Shown here: piece by piece, positions 1 to 8,648 of the stretch | Layout: every line of letters starts with the position of its first letter | Numbering within the stretch: the first letter of the stretch is position 1 | Source: Hydrogenophaga pseudoflava NBRC 102511 | GTDB lineage: Bacteria > Pseudomonadota > Gammaproteobacteria > Burkholderiales > Burkholderiaceae_C | Assembly: GCF_001592285.1 (NCBI RefSeq) | Contig: NZ_BCWQ01000016.1 | Location: forward strand, 1-64,000 | DNA: 64,000 bases | Reading direction: 5' to 3' | Made by a program: the position numbers and the translations under genes | Notes under the pieces: generated by a model | What the model was told of the DNA's origin: nothing | Database searches by the model: none | The model's input: the letters and a program-made list of their open reading frames with translations, nothing else

Positions 1-330
1 ACCGGGGGCGACCGAGAAGTCGCCGTCGACCCAGTTGGCGACGACGCGGATGCTGCGGTTCATCAGCTGGCCCATGCGCGCGGCCACCGGGGTCAGCGAG
101 TCTTCGGGCTTGAACTCACCCTCGGTGGGGCGGCCCAGGTGAGACGTGACCATCACGGCGGCACCGGCGTCCAGCGCCATCTGGATCGCAGGAATCGATG
201 CGCGGATGCGCGTGTCTTCGGTGATGTTGCCGGCGTCGTCCTGCGGCACGTTCAGGTCGGCGCGGATGAAGACACGCTGGCCCTTGGCCTTGCCCTGGGC
301 GCAGAGATCGGAGAAGCGGATGAATTGCAT
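1..330 (-). CDS. pgk: Phosphoglycerate kinase, N-terminal part (runs off the left edge)
   Basis: Glycolytic kinase that interconverts 1,3-bisphosphoglycerate plus ADP and 3-phosphoglycerate plus ATP in the cytoplasm. Only the first 110 codons lie in the window. The translation starts MQFIRFSDL and contains [12 protein letters not shown], then [12 protein letters not shown], the arginine- and histidine-rich substrate-binding signatures of the N-terminal Pgk domain. The ATG is the complement of 328-330. The gene has no stop inside the window and must continue leftwards. The family is clear from these motifs alone; the C-terminal nucleotide-binding half cannot be assessed. Confidence 0.93.
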   Translation of the reverse strand, partial: MQFIRFSDLCAQGKAKGQRVFIRADLNVPQDDAGNITEDTRIRASIPAIQMALDAGAAVMVTSHLGRPTEGEFKPEDSLTPVAARMGQLMNRSIRVVANWVDGDFSVAPG

Positions 331-431
331 GATGAAGCCTCGGTCGGACAGCCGTGCTGCCGGGTGCAGGAAGTCGCGGCGGAGCCGCGGGAAAAGGACC
401 GGGACAAATTGTAGGGAATGCGCCGCAGGGC

Positions 432-1184
432 TCAGTCGTCGTCGTGGTCTCCGTGTGCCATCTGTCCCCACGCATTCGCCGGGATCAGCCCCCGGGGCGA
501 CTGCTGCCATTCCCAGGCACCGTAAGCCAGCACGGCCACCAGCATCAGGACCGCCAGCCAGACCCGGTTGTGCGGCACCGGGTTCGGCCCGTGCCCTTCG
601 AGGCGGCCGGTGAGCATCGGCGAGGCCATGTTCTTGCGCCGCAGCAGACTCAAGGCCCCGATCAGCGCCAGGTGCGCCAGCACCACCATCAGCATGGCCT
701 CGCCGAAGAACTCGTGCAGCTCGCCCAGCCCCTCTTCACCGGGGAACACGCCCCATTCGTTGAAGGTGGCGTAACCGGTCAGCGTCAGTGGCAGCACCAG
801 CACCATCAGGGCCACCACGGCCAGCGCCATCAGCAGGTTCTGCCCCTGGCGCCAGTTGATCGCCGACAGCGACGCCGCCGCGCGCAGCGAGCGCAGCCAG
901 GCGGGCGCGGCGCTCAGCTTGCGCCAGAGCAGGCCCATGCCCGCCTGGCGCGGACCGAAGAGGCCGTAGAGCACCCGGAAGACCAGCAGGCCGGCCAGGG
1001 TGTAGCCCAGGGTGACGTGCAGCATGCGCCAGCGTTCGCCGTCGGCCGTGAGGTAGGCGCCGAGAAAGCTCAGCGCGAACAGCCAGTGGAACATGCGCGT
1101 GGGCGCGTCGGTGATGCGCCGCACGGGGGCCGCGCTGGTCTGCGCCGCGCGGGCACCGGGGTTCAGTGAGGTGGAGACGTTCAT
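432..1184 (-). CDS. Cytochrome b561-type membrane protein of the SHP/DHC operon
   Basis: Predicted integral-membrane b-type cytochrome of 250 residues that would pass electrons between the quinone pool and the periplasmic c-type cytochromes encoded just upstream. It has about four hydrophobic segments. Histidines suited to two hemes sit at about H33 (in MFHWLFAL), H56 (in MLHVTLGY), H157 and H171, the spacing seen in the Ni,Fe-hydrogenase cytochrome b/b561 family. The C-terminus is rich in His and Asp (HGDHDDD). It is the last gene of a three-gene leftward operon (shp-dhc-cytb), 16 bp after dhc. Family assignment is firm; the partners are inferred from the operon. Confidence 0.85.
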   Translation of the reverse strand: MNVSTSLNPGARAAQTSAAPVRRITDAPTRMFHWLFALSFLGAYLTADGERWRMLHVTLGYTLAGLLVFRVLYGLFGPRQAGMGLLWRKLSAAPAWLRSLRAAASLSAINWRQGQNLLMALAVVALMVLVLPLTLTGYATFNEWGVFPGEEGLGELHEFFGEAMLMVVLAHLALIGALSLLRRKNMASPMLTGRLEGHGPNPVPHNRVWLAVLMLVAVLAYGAWEWQQSPRGLIPANAWGQMAHGDHDDD

Positions 1185-1200
1185 GGTGTGCTCCCTGTGT

Positions 1201-1719
1201 TCAGTCGTGCCAGAAGCGGCGCAGGCCCAGGCTCACGCCGGCTGGCAGCCGGATGTTGTCGTCGTCGAAGTCGCCCCGGTCGGCGCCGGTGTGGCAGGCG
1301 CCGCAGTTGGCGGGGCTTTTGATGGCCGCGTGCTTCCACACCGAGGGCGGAATATCGTCGTGCTTGCGCGCGAACCAGACCGAGCGGGTGAGCCGGTCCT
1401 GCGGCGGCTCTTCGTTGACCCGCTTGTAGGTGCCGGCGTTGGCCTGCAGCCAGGTGGAGAGCTGCCGGACCGTGGCCTCGTCCAGCGAGGCGTCGGTGCC
1501 GTAGTGTTTGTCCAGGCCGGTCATGATGCGCTGCCACGAGCGCGCCGGCAGCAGGCCGGGCGAATAGGCGGTGTGGCAGGCCGCGCACTCGGCGGTGTAG
1601 GCCTGGGGCATGTCGCGCGGCATCCTGCGGCCGCCATCGGCATGCGCGGCGCCGAGCGCGGCCAGGCCCAGCAGGACGGCCAGACCGGGGCGGATCAGTC
1701 GTTTGGAGCGGGTGTTCAT
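1201..1719 (-). CDS. dhc: Diheme cytochrome c (DHC type)
   Basis: Exported diheme cytochrome c, 172 residues, probably the electron shuttle between the membrane cytochrome b and the oxygen-binding cytochrome SHP. It has an N-terminal signal peptide ending around AAHA (residue 26) and two CxxCH heme sites, CAACH at about 45-49 and CGACH at about 139-143. Length and the distance between heme sites fit the DHC family that travels with shp genes. The chosen ATG (complement of 1717-1719) gives a signal peptide directly; the reading frame stays open far upstream, but that extension overlaps shp and is not coding. It lies 23 bp after shp. Confidence 0.86.
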   Translation of the reverse strand: MNTRSKRLIRPGLAVLLGLAALGAAHADGGRRMPRDMPQAYTAECAACHTAYSPGLLPARSWQRIMTGLDKHYGTDASLDEATVRQLSTWLQANAGTYKRVNEEPPQDRLTRSVWFARKHDDIPPSVWKHAAIKSPANCGACHTGADRGDFDDDNIRLPAGVSLGLRRFWHD

Positions 1720-1742
1720 GGCGTGTCCTTGGCGATGGGGTG

Positions 1743-2147
1743 TCACTTCAGGCCGTTCAGGTAGGCCAGCACGTCGGCCTTTTCGGCGGCGCTGCATTCG
1801 CGCGAGAGCACGTCGTTGCAGTTGCGCTTGAACCACTTGTCGACCTTGGCGCTGTCGGTGAAGGCCTTGGCGTTGAAGGCCGGCGCCAGCGGTGCGATCA
1901 CCTTGCCGGTGTTGGCGTGTTTGCCCTGCGCCGTGGGCGGCATGCCGTGGCAGGACGCGCACGACCATTCGCCGCCGTGCCTGGCGTTGAAGAAGGCCTG
2001 GCCCTTGCTTGCATTGCCCGGCGCGCCGGCCTGGGCGCTCCAGTGCTGCAGCTGGGCGGCGGCCGTGGTCTCGGCGGCCAGGGCGGTACCGGCGCACAGC
2101 AGCGACAGCAGGGCGGCGGGGAGGATGGACAGCGGGCGGAAGTTCAT
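1743..2147 (-). CDS. shp: SHP-type oxygen-binding cytochrome c (DUF1924)
   Basis: Small periplasmic monoheme cytochrome of the sphaeroides heme protein family, 134 residues. A signal peptide ends near ALAA (about residue 25). One heme site, CASCH, lies at about 63-67. A later RNCND segment (about 108-112) carries the asparagine that in this family is the unusual distal heme ligand, and a second cysteine follows in RECS; family members use such a pair as a disulfide near the ligand. The family binds O2 or NO when reduced. First gene of the shp-dhc-cytb operon. The ATG at the complement of 2145-2147 places the signal peptide at the start. Confidence 0.87.
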   Translation of the reverse strand: MNFRPLSILPAALLSLLCAGTALAAETTAAAQLQHWSAQAGAPGNASKGQAFFNARHGGEWSCASCHGMPPTAQGKHANTGKVIAPLAPAFNAKAFTDSAKVDKWFKRNCNDVLSRECSAAEKADVLAYLNGLK

Positions 2148-2190
2148 GGGGTCCTCGGTGGGTGTGGTGTGGGTGATGCTGCGACCCGCC

Positions 2191-2232
2191 GCTTGAACCA
2201 ACCCTGAACCCGGTGTTCATCGCGCGTTCAGT
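2191..2232. promoter_or_regulatory. Four phased TGAAC half-sites between divergent operons
   Basis: TGAAC occurs at 2194-2198 and 2205-2209, and its complement GTTCA at 2215-2219 and 2226-2230. Start-to-start distances are 11, 10 and 11 bp, so the array is symmetric about position 2212. OmpR-family regulators bind half-sites repeated every 11 bp. The array lies between shp (leftward) and the PepSY-regulator-kinase operon (rightward), so it is a likely operator for the regulator at 2604. The binding protein is inferred. Confidence 0.6.
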
Positions 2233-2253
2233 TCGGCGGCGCACAATCGGCCC

Positions 2254-2607
2254 ATGGCTTCTTCGACCCGCCACCTTTTCCTGCTCCGCGCTTCGACACT
2301 GGTGCTGGCCGCCGCGTTGTCGGCGGGCGCCGTGGCGCGCGACCGCGGCGACCACGAACGGGCCCGCGAGGCCTTGGTGGCGGGCCAGATCCTGCCGCTG
2401 CGCACGGTGCTGGAGCGCCTGGAGCGCGAACAGGCCGGCCAGGTGCTGGAGATCGAACTGGAGTCCGAAGGCCGGCGCTGGATCTACGAGGTCAAGCTGC
2501 TGCAGCCGGGCGGCCAGCTGCTGAAGCTGGAGGTCGACGCCAGCACCGGCGAGGTGATCGGGCGCCGCGAGCGCCCGCCACACCCGTCCCGCGGAGACGC
2601 GCGGTGA
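2254..2607 (+). CDS. Small exported PepSY-domain protein
   Basis: A 117-residue protein with an N-terminal signal peptide (hydrophobic to about residue 28, AGAVA) followed by a single PepSY-like domain. The segment LEIELESEGRRWIYEVKLL and then EVDASTGEVIGRRE matches the beta-strand pattern and final turn of PepSY domains, which usually act in the periplasm as inhibitors or ligand sensors. It heads an operon with the response regulator and sensor kinase, and its stop overlaps the regulator start (GTGA). A role as a periplasmic input to the kinase is inferred from this linkage. The ATG follows a CACAAT -10-like hexamer at 2241-2246. Confidence 0.8.
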   Translation: MASSTRHLFLLRASTLVLAAALSAGAVARDRGDHERAREALVAGQILPLRTVLERLEREQAGQVLEIELESEGRRWIYEVKLLQPGGQLLKLEVDASTGEVIGRRERPPHPSRGDAR

Positions 2608-3266
2608 GGCTGCTGCTGGTCGAAGACGAGCCGACGCTGCGCGCCCAGCTGCGCGAGGGGCTCATGGCCGCCGGCTATGTGGTGGACGAGGCCGACAACG
2701 GGCGCGACGCGCACTTCCTGGGCGACACCGAAACCTTCGACGCCGTGGTCCTCGACCTGGGCCTGCCGGTGCTCGACGGCCTGACCGTGCTCAAGCGCTG
2801 GCGCGACGCGGGCCGGGCCATGCCGGTGCTGATCCTGACCGCGCGCGACCAGTGGAACGAGAAGGTGGCCGGCATCGACGCCGGCGCCGACGACTACCTG
2901 ACCAAACCCTTCCACATGGAAGAGCTGCTGGCCCGCGTGCGCGCCCTGATCCGCCGCGCCAGCGGCCAGGCCTCGCCGGTGCTGCGCTGCGGCCCGCTGG
3001 CGCTGGACACGCGCAGCGGCCGCGTCACCTGCGACGGCCAGCCGGTCACGCTCACCAGCCACGAGTACAAGGTGCTGGACTACCTGATGCACCGGCTGGG
3101 CGCGGTGGTCTCGCGCAGCGAGCTGACCGAGCACATCTACGCCCAGGACTTCGACCGCGACTCCAACACCATCGAGGTCTTCGTCGGCCGCCTGCGCAAA
3201 AAGCTGCCGCCCGACCTGATCGAGACCGTGCGGGGCCTGGGCTACCGCATGGCGGCCCACTCATGA
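2604..3266 (+). CDS. OmpR/PhoP-family response regulator
   Basis: Cytoplasmic DNA-binding response regulator, 220 residues. Receiver domain at 1-115 with acidic pocket EDE (7-9), phospho-acceptor D51 in VVLDLGLP and switch lysine K101 in LTKPFH. A winged-helix OmpR-type effector domain fills residues 125-218, with the family signature ending TVRGLGYRM. The start is GTG at 2604, overlapping the PepSY stop. It belongs to the PhoP/QseB/PmrA group; which member cannot be fixed from sequence. Its probable targets are its own operon and the divergent shp operon, through the half-site array at 2194-2230. Confidence 0.9.
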   Translation: MRLLLVEDEPTLRAQLREGLMAAGYVVDEADNGRDAHFLGDTETFDAVVLDLGLPVLDGLTVLKRWRDAGRAMPVLILTARDQWNEKVAGIDAGADDYLTKPFHMEELLARVRALIRRASGQASPVLRCGPLALDTRSGRVTCDGQPVTLTSHEYKVLDYLMHRLGAVVSRSELTEHIYAQDFDRDSNTIEVFVGRLRKKLPPDLIETVRGLGYRMAAHS

Positions 3267-3273
3267 GGTGCTG

Positions 3274-4659
3274 ATGCCCTGGCGCCGGGCCCTGTCGCTG
3301 CGGGTGCGCTGGCTGGCGGCCACGCTGGCCGCGCTGGCCGTGGCGCTGGTGCTGGCCGGCGTGTTCCTGCACAGCCTGTTCCAGGACCATGTGCTGCGCC
3401 AGTTCCAGACCACGCTCACACAGCAGCTGGACCAGCTCACCGCGCGGCTGGAGTTCGACGCCGCCGGCCAGGCCAGCATCGACCCGGCGCAGCTGTCCGA
3501 CCCGCGCTGGCACCGCCCCTACTCGGGCCTGTACTGGCAGCTCGACGAGGTCGGTGCGCCCGCCGACGCGCAGGGCGCCCTGCGCTCGCGCTCGCTCTGG
3601 GACGACCGGCTGCACCCCGAGCCCGACACGCCGGTCGACGGCCAGCTGCACGTGCACCAGGGCACCGGCCCGCGCGACGCGCCGCTGCTGCTGGTGGAGC
3701 GCACGGTGTACCCGGCCGACGCGCCGCAGCGGCGCTGGCGGCTGGTGGTGGCGGGCGACCTGCAGGAGGTCACCGCCGCCTCGGACCGTTTCGCGCGCGT
3801 GCTGGCGCTCTCGCTGCTGGGCCTGGGTCTGCTGCTGGTGCTGGCGGCGCTGGCCCAGGTGGCCGTGGGCCTGGCGCCGCTGCGCGCGCTGCAGCGCGCA
3901 CTCACCGCCCTGCGCGAGGGGCGCACGGCGCGGCTGCAGGGGCAGTTTCCGGCCGAGGTGCAGCCGCTGATCGACGACTTCAACCGCGTGCTGGACCGCA
4001 ACGCCGAGGTGGTCGAGCGCGCGCGCACGCAGGCTGGCAACCTGGCCCATGCGCTCAAGACCCCGCTGGCGGTGCTGGACCAGGCCGCCAGCAGCGCCGA
4101 CGGCCCGGACCCGGCGCCGCTGGCGGCCCTGGTGCGCGACCAGGTGGGCCTGGCCCGGCGCCACATCGACTGGCACCTGGCGCGCGCGCGCGTGGCGGCC
4201 TCGCAGCGCCTGCCCGGCCAGCGCACGCCGCTGGCGCCGGTGCTGGCCGGCCTGCTGCGCGTGATGGCCAAGGTGCACGCCGAGCGGGCGCTGCGGCTGG
4301 ACTGCGCCGACATCCCCGCCGACTGGACCTTTGCCGGTGAAGAGCAGGACCTGCAGGAGATGCTGGGCAACCTGCTGGACAACGCCTGCCTCTGGGCCCG
4401 CACGCGGGTGCGGGTCGAGGCCCGGCTGGACGGCGGGCAGCTGCAGGTGGTTGTGGAAGACGACGGCCCCGGCATCGCGCCGGAGCAGCGCCAGGCGGTG
4501 CTGGCGCGCGGTGTGCGGCTGGACGAGGCCACGCCCGGCAGCGGCCTGGGTCTGGCCATCGTGGCCGACCTGGTGGCGCTCTACGGCGGCGCGCTGGCGC
4601 TGGAGGCCGGCAGCGCCGGCGGGTTGCTGGCGCGGATCAGCCTGCCCGCGGTCCGCTGA
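3274..4659 (+). CDS. Membrane sensor histidine kinase, PhoQ/QseC-like
   Basis: Inner-membrane kinase of 461 residues, partner of the preceding regulator. Transmembrane segments at about 10-33 and 170-195 flank a periplasmic sensor region. A HAMP-like linker follows, then the dimerisation/phosphotransfer helix with H259 in AHALKTPLAVL, the LKTPL form typical of PhoQ-type kinases. The HATPase_c domain shows NLLDNAC (N box) and DDGPGIAPEQ, then GSGLGLAI (G boxes). ATG 3274 is chosen because GAGG at 3265-3268 sits five bases before it; a GTG at 3268 is an alternative. The 3' end overlaps the convergent eptA by 23 bp (4637-4659). Confidence 0.9.
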   Translation: MPWRRALSLRVRWLAATLAALAVALVLAGVFLHSLFQDHVLRQFQTTLTQQLDQLTARLEFDAAGQASIDPAQLSDPRWHRPYSGLYWQLDEVGAPADAQGALRSRSLWDDRLHPEPDTPVDGQLHVHQGTGPRDAPLLLVERTVYPADAPQRRWRLVVAGDLQEVTAASDRFARVLALSLLGLGLLLVLAALAQVAVGLAPLRALQRALTALREGRTARLQGQFPAEVQPLIDDFNRVLDRNAEVVERARTQAGNLAHALKTPLAVLDQAASSADGPDPAPLAALVRDQVGLARRHIDWHLARARVAASQRLPGQRTPLAPVLAGLLRVMAKVHAERALRLDCADIPADWTFAGEEQDLQEMLGNLLDNACLWARTRVRVEARLDGGQLQVVVEDDGPGIAPEQRQAVLARGVRLDEATPGSGLGLAIVADLVALYGGALALEAGSAGGLLARISLPAVR

Positions 4660-6454
4660 CGGGTGCGGCGGCGGCCGGCAGCAGGCAGGGTTCGAACAGG
4701 TTCAGGCCCGGCCGGCGCACCGCGGTCGAGACGTCCATCAGCCCCAGCACCGAATGGAACAGGTGGTCGTGCGAAACCGACTGCTCGGCGCGCTCGCGCA
4801 GGCAGTCGGTGCGCACGCCGCTGCGCTGCTGCATCCCCTCGGACAGCCAGGCCACCATGGGCACATGCGTCTGCTGCTGGGGCGCCAGCGCGTAGGGCAC
4901 GCCGTGCAGGTAGAGGCCGTTCTCGCCCAGCGATTCGCCGTGGTCCGAGACGTAGAACAGCCCGGTATCGAAGCTGCCCTTGGTCGACTGGGCGCGCAGC
5001 CACGACAGCGCGTGGTTGAGGAAGCGGTCGGTGTAGGCGATGGAGTTGTCGTAGGCGTTGACCAGCTCCTCCTGCGAGCAGTCCGCCAGCGTGACGCTGC
5101 GGCACTCGGGCTGGAAGGGTTTGCGGTTGGCCGGCGAGCGCTTGTGGTACGCCGGCCCGTGGCTGCCCATCTGGTGCATGACCAGCACCACGCCACGCGC
5201 GCGGCGCTGCGGATCGAGCGCGGCGATGCGGGCGTCCAGCCCGTGCATCATGGCCTCGTCCAGGCACTCGCCGCCTTCGCACAGGCCGGGGATGGGAGCG
5301 TCCGCGATGCGCACCGTGGGCACGCGGTCGCACACGCCCTTGCAGCCGGCCTGGTTGTCGATCCACAGCACCGCCAGACCGGCGCGCTGCAGCACATCCA
5401 GCAGGTTCTCGCTGCGCGCGGTCTCGTCGCCACCTTCCTTGCGTGTGAGGGGCGAGAACATGCAGGGCACGGACACCTGGGTGCTGGTGCCGCAGGAACT
5501 GGCGCGGGGGAAGTTCACCAGACCACCGCGCGCGCGCCAGCCGGTCAATGACGGGGTGGTCGGGCGGCCGTAGCCGTTGAGGCTCCAGTTCTGCGCCCGC
5601 GCGGTCTCGCCCACCACCACCAGCAGCAGCGGCGGCCGGCTCTGCGCCGCATAGCTCGCCCCCAGCCGCGCATCCTCGCCCACCGGCAGCAGGGGCTGCG
5701 CCGCGTGCTGGCCACGCTCGGCCAGCAGCGTGCCCGAAGCCGCCAGGGTGTTCATGGGGTTGATCATGTAGCGCAGATCCTTGTGGCCGCGCATGAGGGA
5801 GGCCAGGCCCTGGTAGCCGGCCAGCAGGGCGACGGCGGCCACCGCCAGCGAGAGCGCCAGCAGACCGAGGTTGTGCCGCAGGCGCAGCAGCGCCGCCTGC
5901 GGTGCGGGCGGCGCCCGCCAGATCCACCACAGCGCCGGGCCGGCGATGGCCAGCAGGGCCATCAGCAGCGGCCAGGACAGCAGGTCCCGCACCTCGTTGG
6001 CATTGGTCTGCGCCACATTGGCCATCATGGTGCTGTCGATCACCACGCCGTACTGCCACATGAAGTGGCTGTTGAACGCGGTGGCCAGCACCAGCACCGT
6101 GGCCAGCGGACGGAACACGCGCGGCCAGTGACACAGCGCCAGCAGGGCCAAGGTGCCGGCGACCAGCACCAGCCCCAGGGTGAGCATCAGTCCTAGGCGG
6201 TGGTCGACGGTGGCGGTCAGGGCGGCCACGCGCTGCCACAGGGGCAGGTTGCCGGGCACGGCCAGCCACAGCGACAGCACCACCAGAAGGGTCAGCGGCC
6301 CGCGGGCGTCGCCGCGGACCAGCGACAGGCCGGTCACTCCCCGGCCGGGAACAGAAGAAGACAGCTGCATGGGAAACAGCGGGGACATCGCCCCGAATGT
6401 GGCACTGCCGGCAGTGTCTTTCGACGACGTTAAACGAACCTTATCGCGCGGCAT
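4637..6454 (-). CDS. eptA: Lipid A phosphoethanolamine transferase
   Basis: Inner-membrane enzyme that transfers phosphoethanolamine from phosphatidylethanolamine to lipid A, lowering surface charge and cationic-peptide binding. The 605-residue protein has about five N-terminal transmembrane segments and then a periplasmic alkaline-phosphatase-fold domain. GETARAQNWSLNGYGR carries the metal-binding Glu; CGTSTQVSVPC carries the nucleophile threonine (about T323); SDHGESLGENGLYLHG supplies the Asp-His metal ligands. Many cysteines match the disulfides of EptA. Last gene of a regulator-kinase-eptA operon, 12 bp after the kinase. ATG 6454 has GAGGGGA about 7 bases upstream; an internal ATG at 6388 is possible. 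PmrA-type control is likely. Confidence 0.93.
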   Translation of the reverse strand: MPRDKVRLTSSKDTAGSATFGAMSPLFPMQLSSSVPGRGVTGLSLVRGDARGPLTLLVVLSLWLAVPGNLPLWQRVAALTATVDHRLGLMLTLGLVLVAGTLALLALCHWPRVFRPLATVLVLATAFNSHFMWQYGVVIDSTMMANVAQTNANEVRDLLSWPLLMALLAIAGPALWWIWRAPPAPQAALLRLRHNLGLLALSLAVAAVALLAGYQGLASLMRGHKDLRYMINPMNTLAASGTLLAERGQHAAQPLLPVGEDARLGASYAAQSRPPLLLVVVGETARAQNWSLNGYGRPTTPSLTGWRARGGLVNFPRASSCGTSTQVSVPCMFSPLTRKEGGDETARSENLLDVLQRAGLAVLWIDNQAGCKGVCDRVPTVRIADAPIPGLCEGGECLDEAMMHGLDARIAALDPQRRARGVVLVMHQMGSHGPAYHKRSPANRKPFQPECRSVTLADCSQEELVNAYDNSIAYTDRFLNHALSWLRAQSTKGSFDTGLFYVSDHGESLGENGLYLHGVPYALAPQQQTHVPMVAWLSEGMQQRSGVRTDCLRERAEQSVSHDHLFHSVLGLMDVSTAVRRPGLNLFEPCLLPAAAAPVSGPRAG

Positions 6455-6466
6455 CGCCCCGTCCCC

Positions 6467-7822
6467 TCAGGCGGGCCACCGCAGCGAAAAGCGCGTGGTC
6501 ATCGGCGCCACCCCGTTGTCGCGCTCCAGCCGCGCGCCCAGCTCTTCGGCGATGCGCTCGACCAGGCGCAGGCCCAGACCCAGGCCGGACGAGGCCTGCG
6601 CCGCAGGCGCGGTCACGCCGGCGCGCTGGCCGTCGTCGCTCACCGACACGCCCTGGCCCCGGGCATCCCGCCACACCGACACCTCCACCTGCGTTCCCGG
6701 TGGCGTGTGGCGCAATGCGTTCTCGATCAGGTTGCGCAGCGCCAGCTCCAGCAGCATGGGCTGGACCTGGACACTGACCTCGCCCTGCTCCTGCACCAGC
6801 GACATCTCGTGGTCGCTTTCGTAGGCCAGCTGGGCGTGGGCCGAGATCAGGTGGGCGGCCATCTCGCCCAGCGCGGTGTCCTGCACCGCATCGCCGGCCT
6901 GCGCCTGCTGCCCGGCGCGCTGGGCGCGCGCCAGGTCCAGCAGCTGGGTCAGGATGCGGCCAGCGCGCAGGGCCTCCTGCTCCAGCCGCGCCAGCCGCTG
7001 CGGCGAGGGGTCGGCCTGCGCGGCGCGGGCCTGCAGCGTGATCGCGGTCAGCGGTGTGCGCAGCTCGTGCGCCACGTCCGAGGCGAACTGGCGCTCGCGC
7101 TGGGCCTGCGCCTGCAGGCCGTCGACCATGGTGTTGATCGCCGTCACCGTGCTGGAGAACTCGTGGAAACGGTGCTGCGTGTCCAGGCGCTGCCCGGCAA
7201 AGCCGTCGAGCGCGGCCACCTCGTCCGAGAGCTGATCCAGCGGGCGCAGGCCGCGGCGGATGGTCCACCACATCACCAGCGCCACCAGCGGCAGCAGGAT
7301 CAGGGACGGCGAGGCCAGGTGCTCGGCGATGTCGCTGGCCAGCACATAGCGCTTCTTCAGGTCCAGCAGGGCCGCCACGCGGCGCTCGTGTCCATCGGCC
7401 CGGTAGGTCTCCACGTAGGCCCGCCAGTTGTGCGGCTCGCCATGGGCATCGCGGACCACCACCGTCACCAACCCCTTCTCGGGCAGCGTCGCCAGGTCCA
7501 GGCCGGCGACGAGCTGGTCGCTGTCGGTCACCAGGCGGCCGTTGTCCCAGACCAGGAGGGCCACGTCCTGCGCGTACTCGTGCACGTCCTCGCGCGGCAC
7601 GGGCAGGGGGGCCGAGACCGGCCCTTGATTCCAGGACGCGGTGCCCAGCCAGAGCTGCGCCACCGCGACCAGGTGGCCGTCGGTGAACTTGCGCGTCTCG
7701 CGCAGGCTGGTGCTCCAGCCCACCGCCACCATCACCACCCAGACCGCCAACTGGGCCCCGAGGGTCCAGATCAGCAGGTGGCGCGACAGTGTGCGGCGTG
7801 TGGCGGGCAGCGGCAGTTTCAC
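6467..7822 (-). CDS. Sensor histidine kinase, PmrB/QseC-like
   Basis: Membrane sensor kinase, 451 residues, controlling the adjacent PmrA-like regulator. A transmembrane helix at about 15-37, a periplasmic domain of about 120 residues and a second helix near 172-190 precede a HAMP segment. The H box is DVAHELRTPLTAI with H252. The HATPase part contains LRNLIENALRHTPPG (N box) and SSGLGLGLRLVERIAEE (G2 box), while the G1 region reads VSDDGQRAG, somewhat degenerate compared with DNGPG. Its start overlaps the regulator stop by four bases. Linkage with eptA and the PmrA-type boxes nearby make a PmrB role likely; the signal it senses is unknown. Confidence 0.89.
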   Translation of the reverse strand: MKLPLPATRRTLSRHLLIWTLGAQLAVWVVMVAVGWSTSLRETRKFTDGHLVAVAQLWLGTASWNQGPVSAPLPVPREDVHEYAQDVALLVWDNGRLVTDSDQLVAGLDLATLPEKGLVTVVVRDAHGEPHNWRAYVETYRADGHERRVAALLDLKKRYVLASDIAEHLASPSLILLPLVALVMWWTIRRGLRPLDQLSDEVAALDGFAGQRLDTQHRFHEFSSTVTAINTMVDGLQAQAQRERQFASDVAHELRTPLTAITLQARAAQADPSPQRLARLEQEALRAGRILTQLLDLARAQRAGQQAQAGDAVQDTALGEMAAHLISAHAQLAYESDHEMSLVQEQGEVSVQVQPMLLELALRNLIENALRHTPPGTQVEVSVWRDARGQGVSVSDDGQRAGVTAPAAQASSGLGLGLRLVERIAEELGARLERDNGVAPMTTRFSLRWPA

Positions 7823-8550
7823 AGGCCTCCGGTGGTATCGGCCGGTTTCGCCGCGGGCGGCTCCTGGGGCACGAAGTAGCCCACGCCGCGCACGGTCTTG
7901 ATCAGCGATTCGCCCAGCTTGCGACGCAGGTGGTGCACGTGGACCTCGATCGCATTGCTCTCCAGCCCCTCGCCAAAGCCGTACATCGCCGACTCCAGCC
8001 GCGCCTTGGACAGCACCTGCGGCTTGGCCTGCAGCAGGGTCAGCAGCAGCGCGAACTCCTTGCCGCCCAGCGCCACCGGCAGGCCGGCGCGTTCGACCGA
8101 GCGCGTGGCCGGGTCGACCACGATGTCACCGTACTCGATCACCGGCTTGCTGCGGCCGCTGGCGCGCCGCAGCATGGCGCGCAGCCGGGCCAGCAGCTCG
8201 TTGGGGTCGAACGGCTTGACGATGTAGTCGTCGGCGCCCTCGTCCAGGCCGAAGATGCGGTCGCTCACGCCGTCGCGCGCGGTCATGATCAGCACCGGCA
8301 GGTCCCGCTGCGGCAGGGAGGACTGGCCCGGCCGGCGCTCGCTCTGGCGCCGCAGGCGGGTCAGCAGGTCCAGGCCGTCGCCGTCGGGCAGACCCAGGTC
8401 CAGCAGCACCGCGTCGAAAGGCTCGACGCACAGGGCCGTCCACGCCGACTCCAGCGTGCCGCACACGTCCACCGCATAGCCGGCCTGCCGCAGCGACAGG
8501 CTCAGGCCGCTGGCAATGCCGGGATCGTCTTCCACCACGAGTGCTCGCAT
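7819..8550 (-). CDS. OmpR-family response regulator, PmrA-like
   Basis: DNA-binding response regulator of about 243 residues. Receiver with acidic pair in VVEDDPG, phospho-acceptor D51 in AVLLDLGLPDGDG and switch lysine in IVKPFDPNELLARLRAML; the receiver has a short extra loop rich in Gln and Arg before DLPVLIMTARDG. The winged-helix domain ends IKTVRGVGYFVPQ. The ATG at the complement of 8548-8550 (MRALVVEDD) is preferred over an upstream in-frame start at 8583, which adds eleven unconserved-looking residues. First gene of the operon with the kinase and eptA. The box at 8608-8624 lies 57 bp upstream, consistent with autoregulation. Confidence 0.9.
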   Translation of the reverse strand: MRALVVEDDPGIASGLSLSLRQAGYAVDVCGTLESAWTALCVEPFDAVLLDLGLPDGDGLDLLTRLRRQSERRPGQSSLPQRDLPVLIMTARDGVSDRIFGLDEGADDYIVKPFDPNELLARLRAMLRRASGRSKPVIEYGDIVVDPATRSVERAGLPVALGGKEFALLLTLLQAKPQVLSKARLESAMYGFGEGLESNAIEVHVHHLRRKLGESLIKTVRGVGYFVPQEPPAAKPADTTGGL

Positions 8551-8607
8551 GTTCTTCAGGACGGCGCAGGGCCCATCGGTCAAAGAATCCGAATTATCCC
8601 GGCACCC

Positions 8608-8624
8608 CTTAAGGCCCTCTTAAA
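8608..8624. promoter_or_regulatory. PmrA-type box, CTTAAG-N5-CTTAAA
   Basis: CTTAAG (8608-8613), five bases, CTTAAA (8619-8624). This fits the direct-repeat pattern YTTAAK-N5-YTTAAK known for PmrA/BasR, with one mismatch in the last base. It lies in the gap between the PmrA-like regulator (leftward) and the PAP2 phosphatase (rightward, ATG 24 bp downstream), so it could control both. Confidence 0.72.
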
Positions 8625-8648
8625 GTCCGACGCCGAGCATGCGGCGCC

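Noticed and set aside
6429-6445. A weak PmrA-like sequence (GTTAAA-N5-CTTATC) near the eptA start
   Set aside because: Only half the positions agree and it lies inside the favoured coding start; too degenerate to call.
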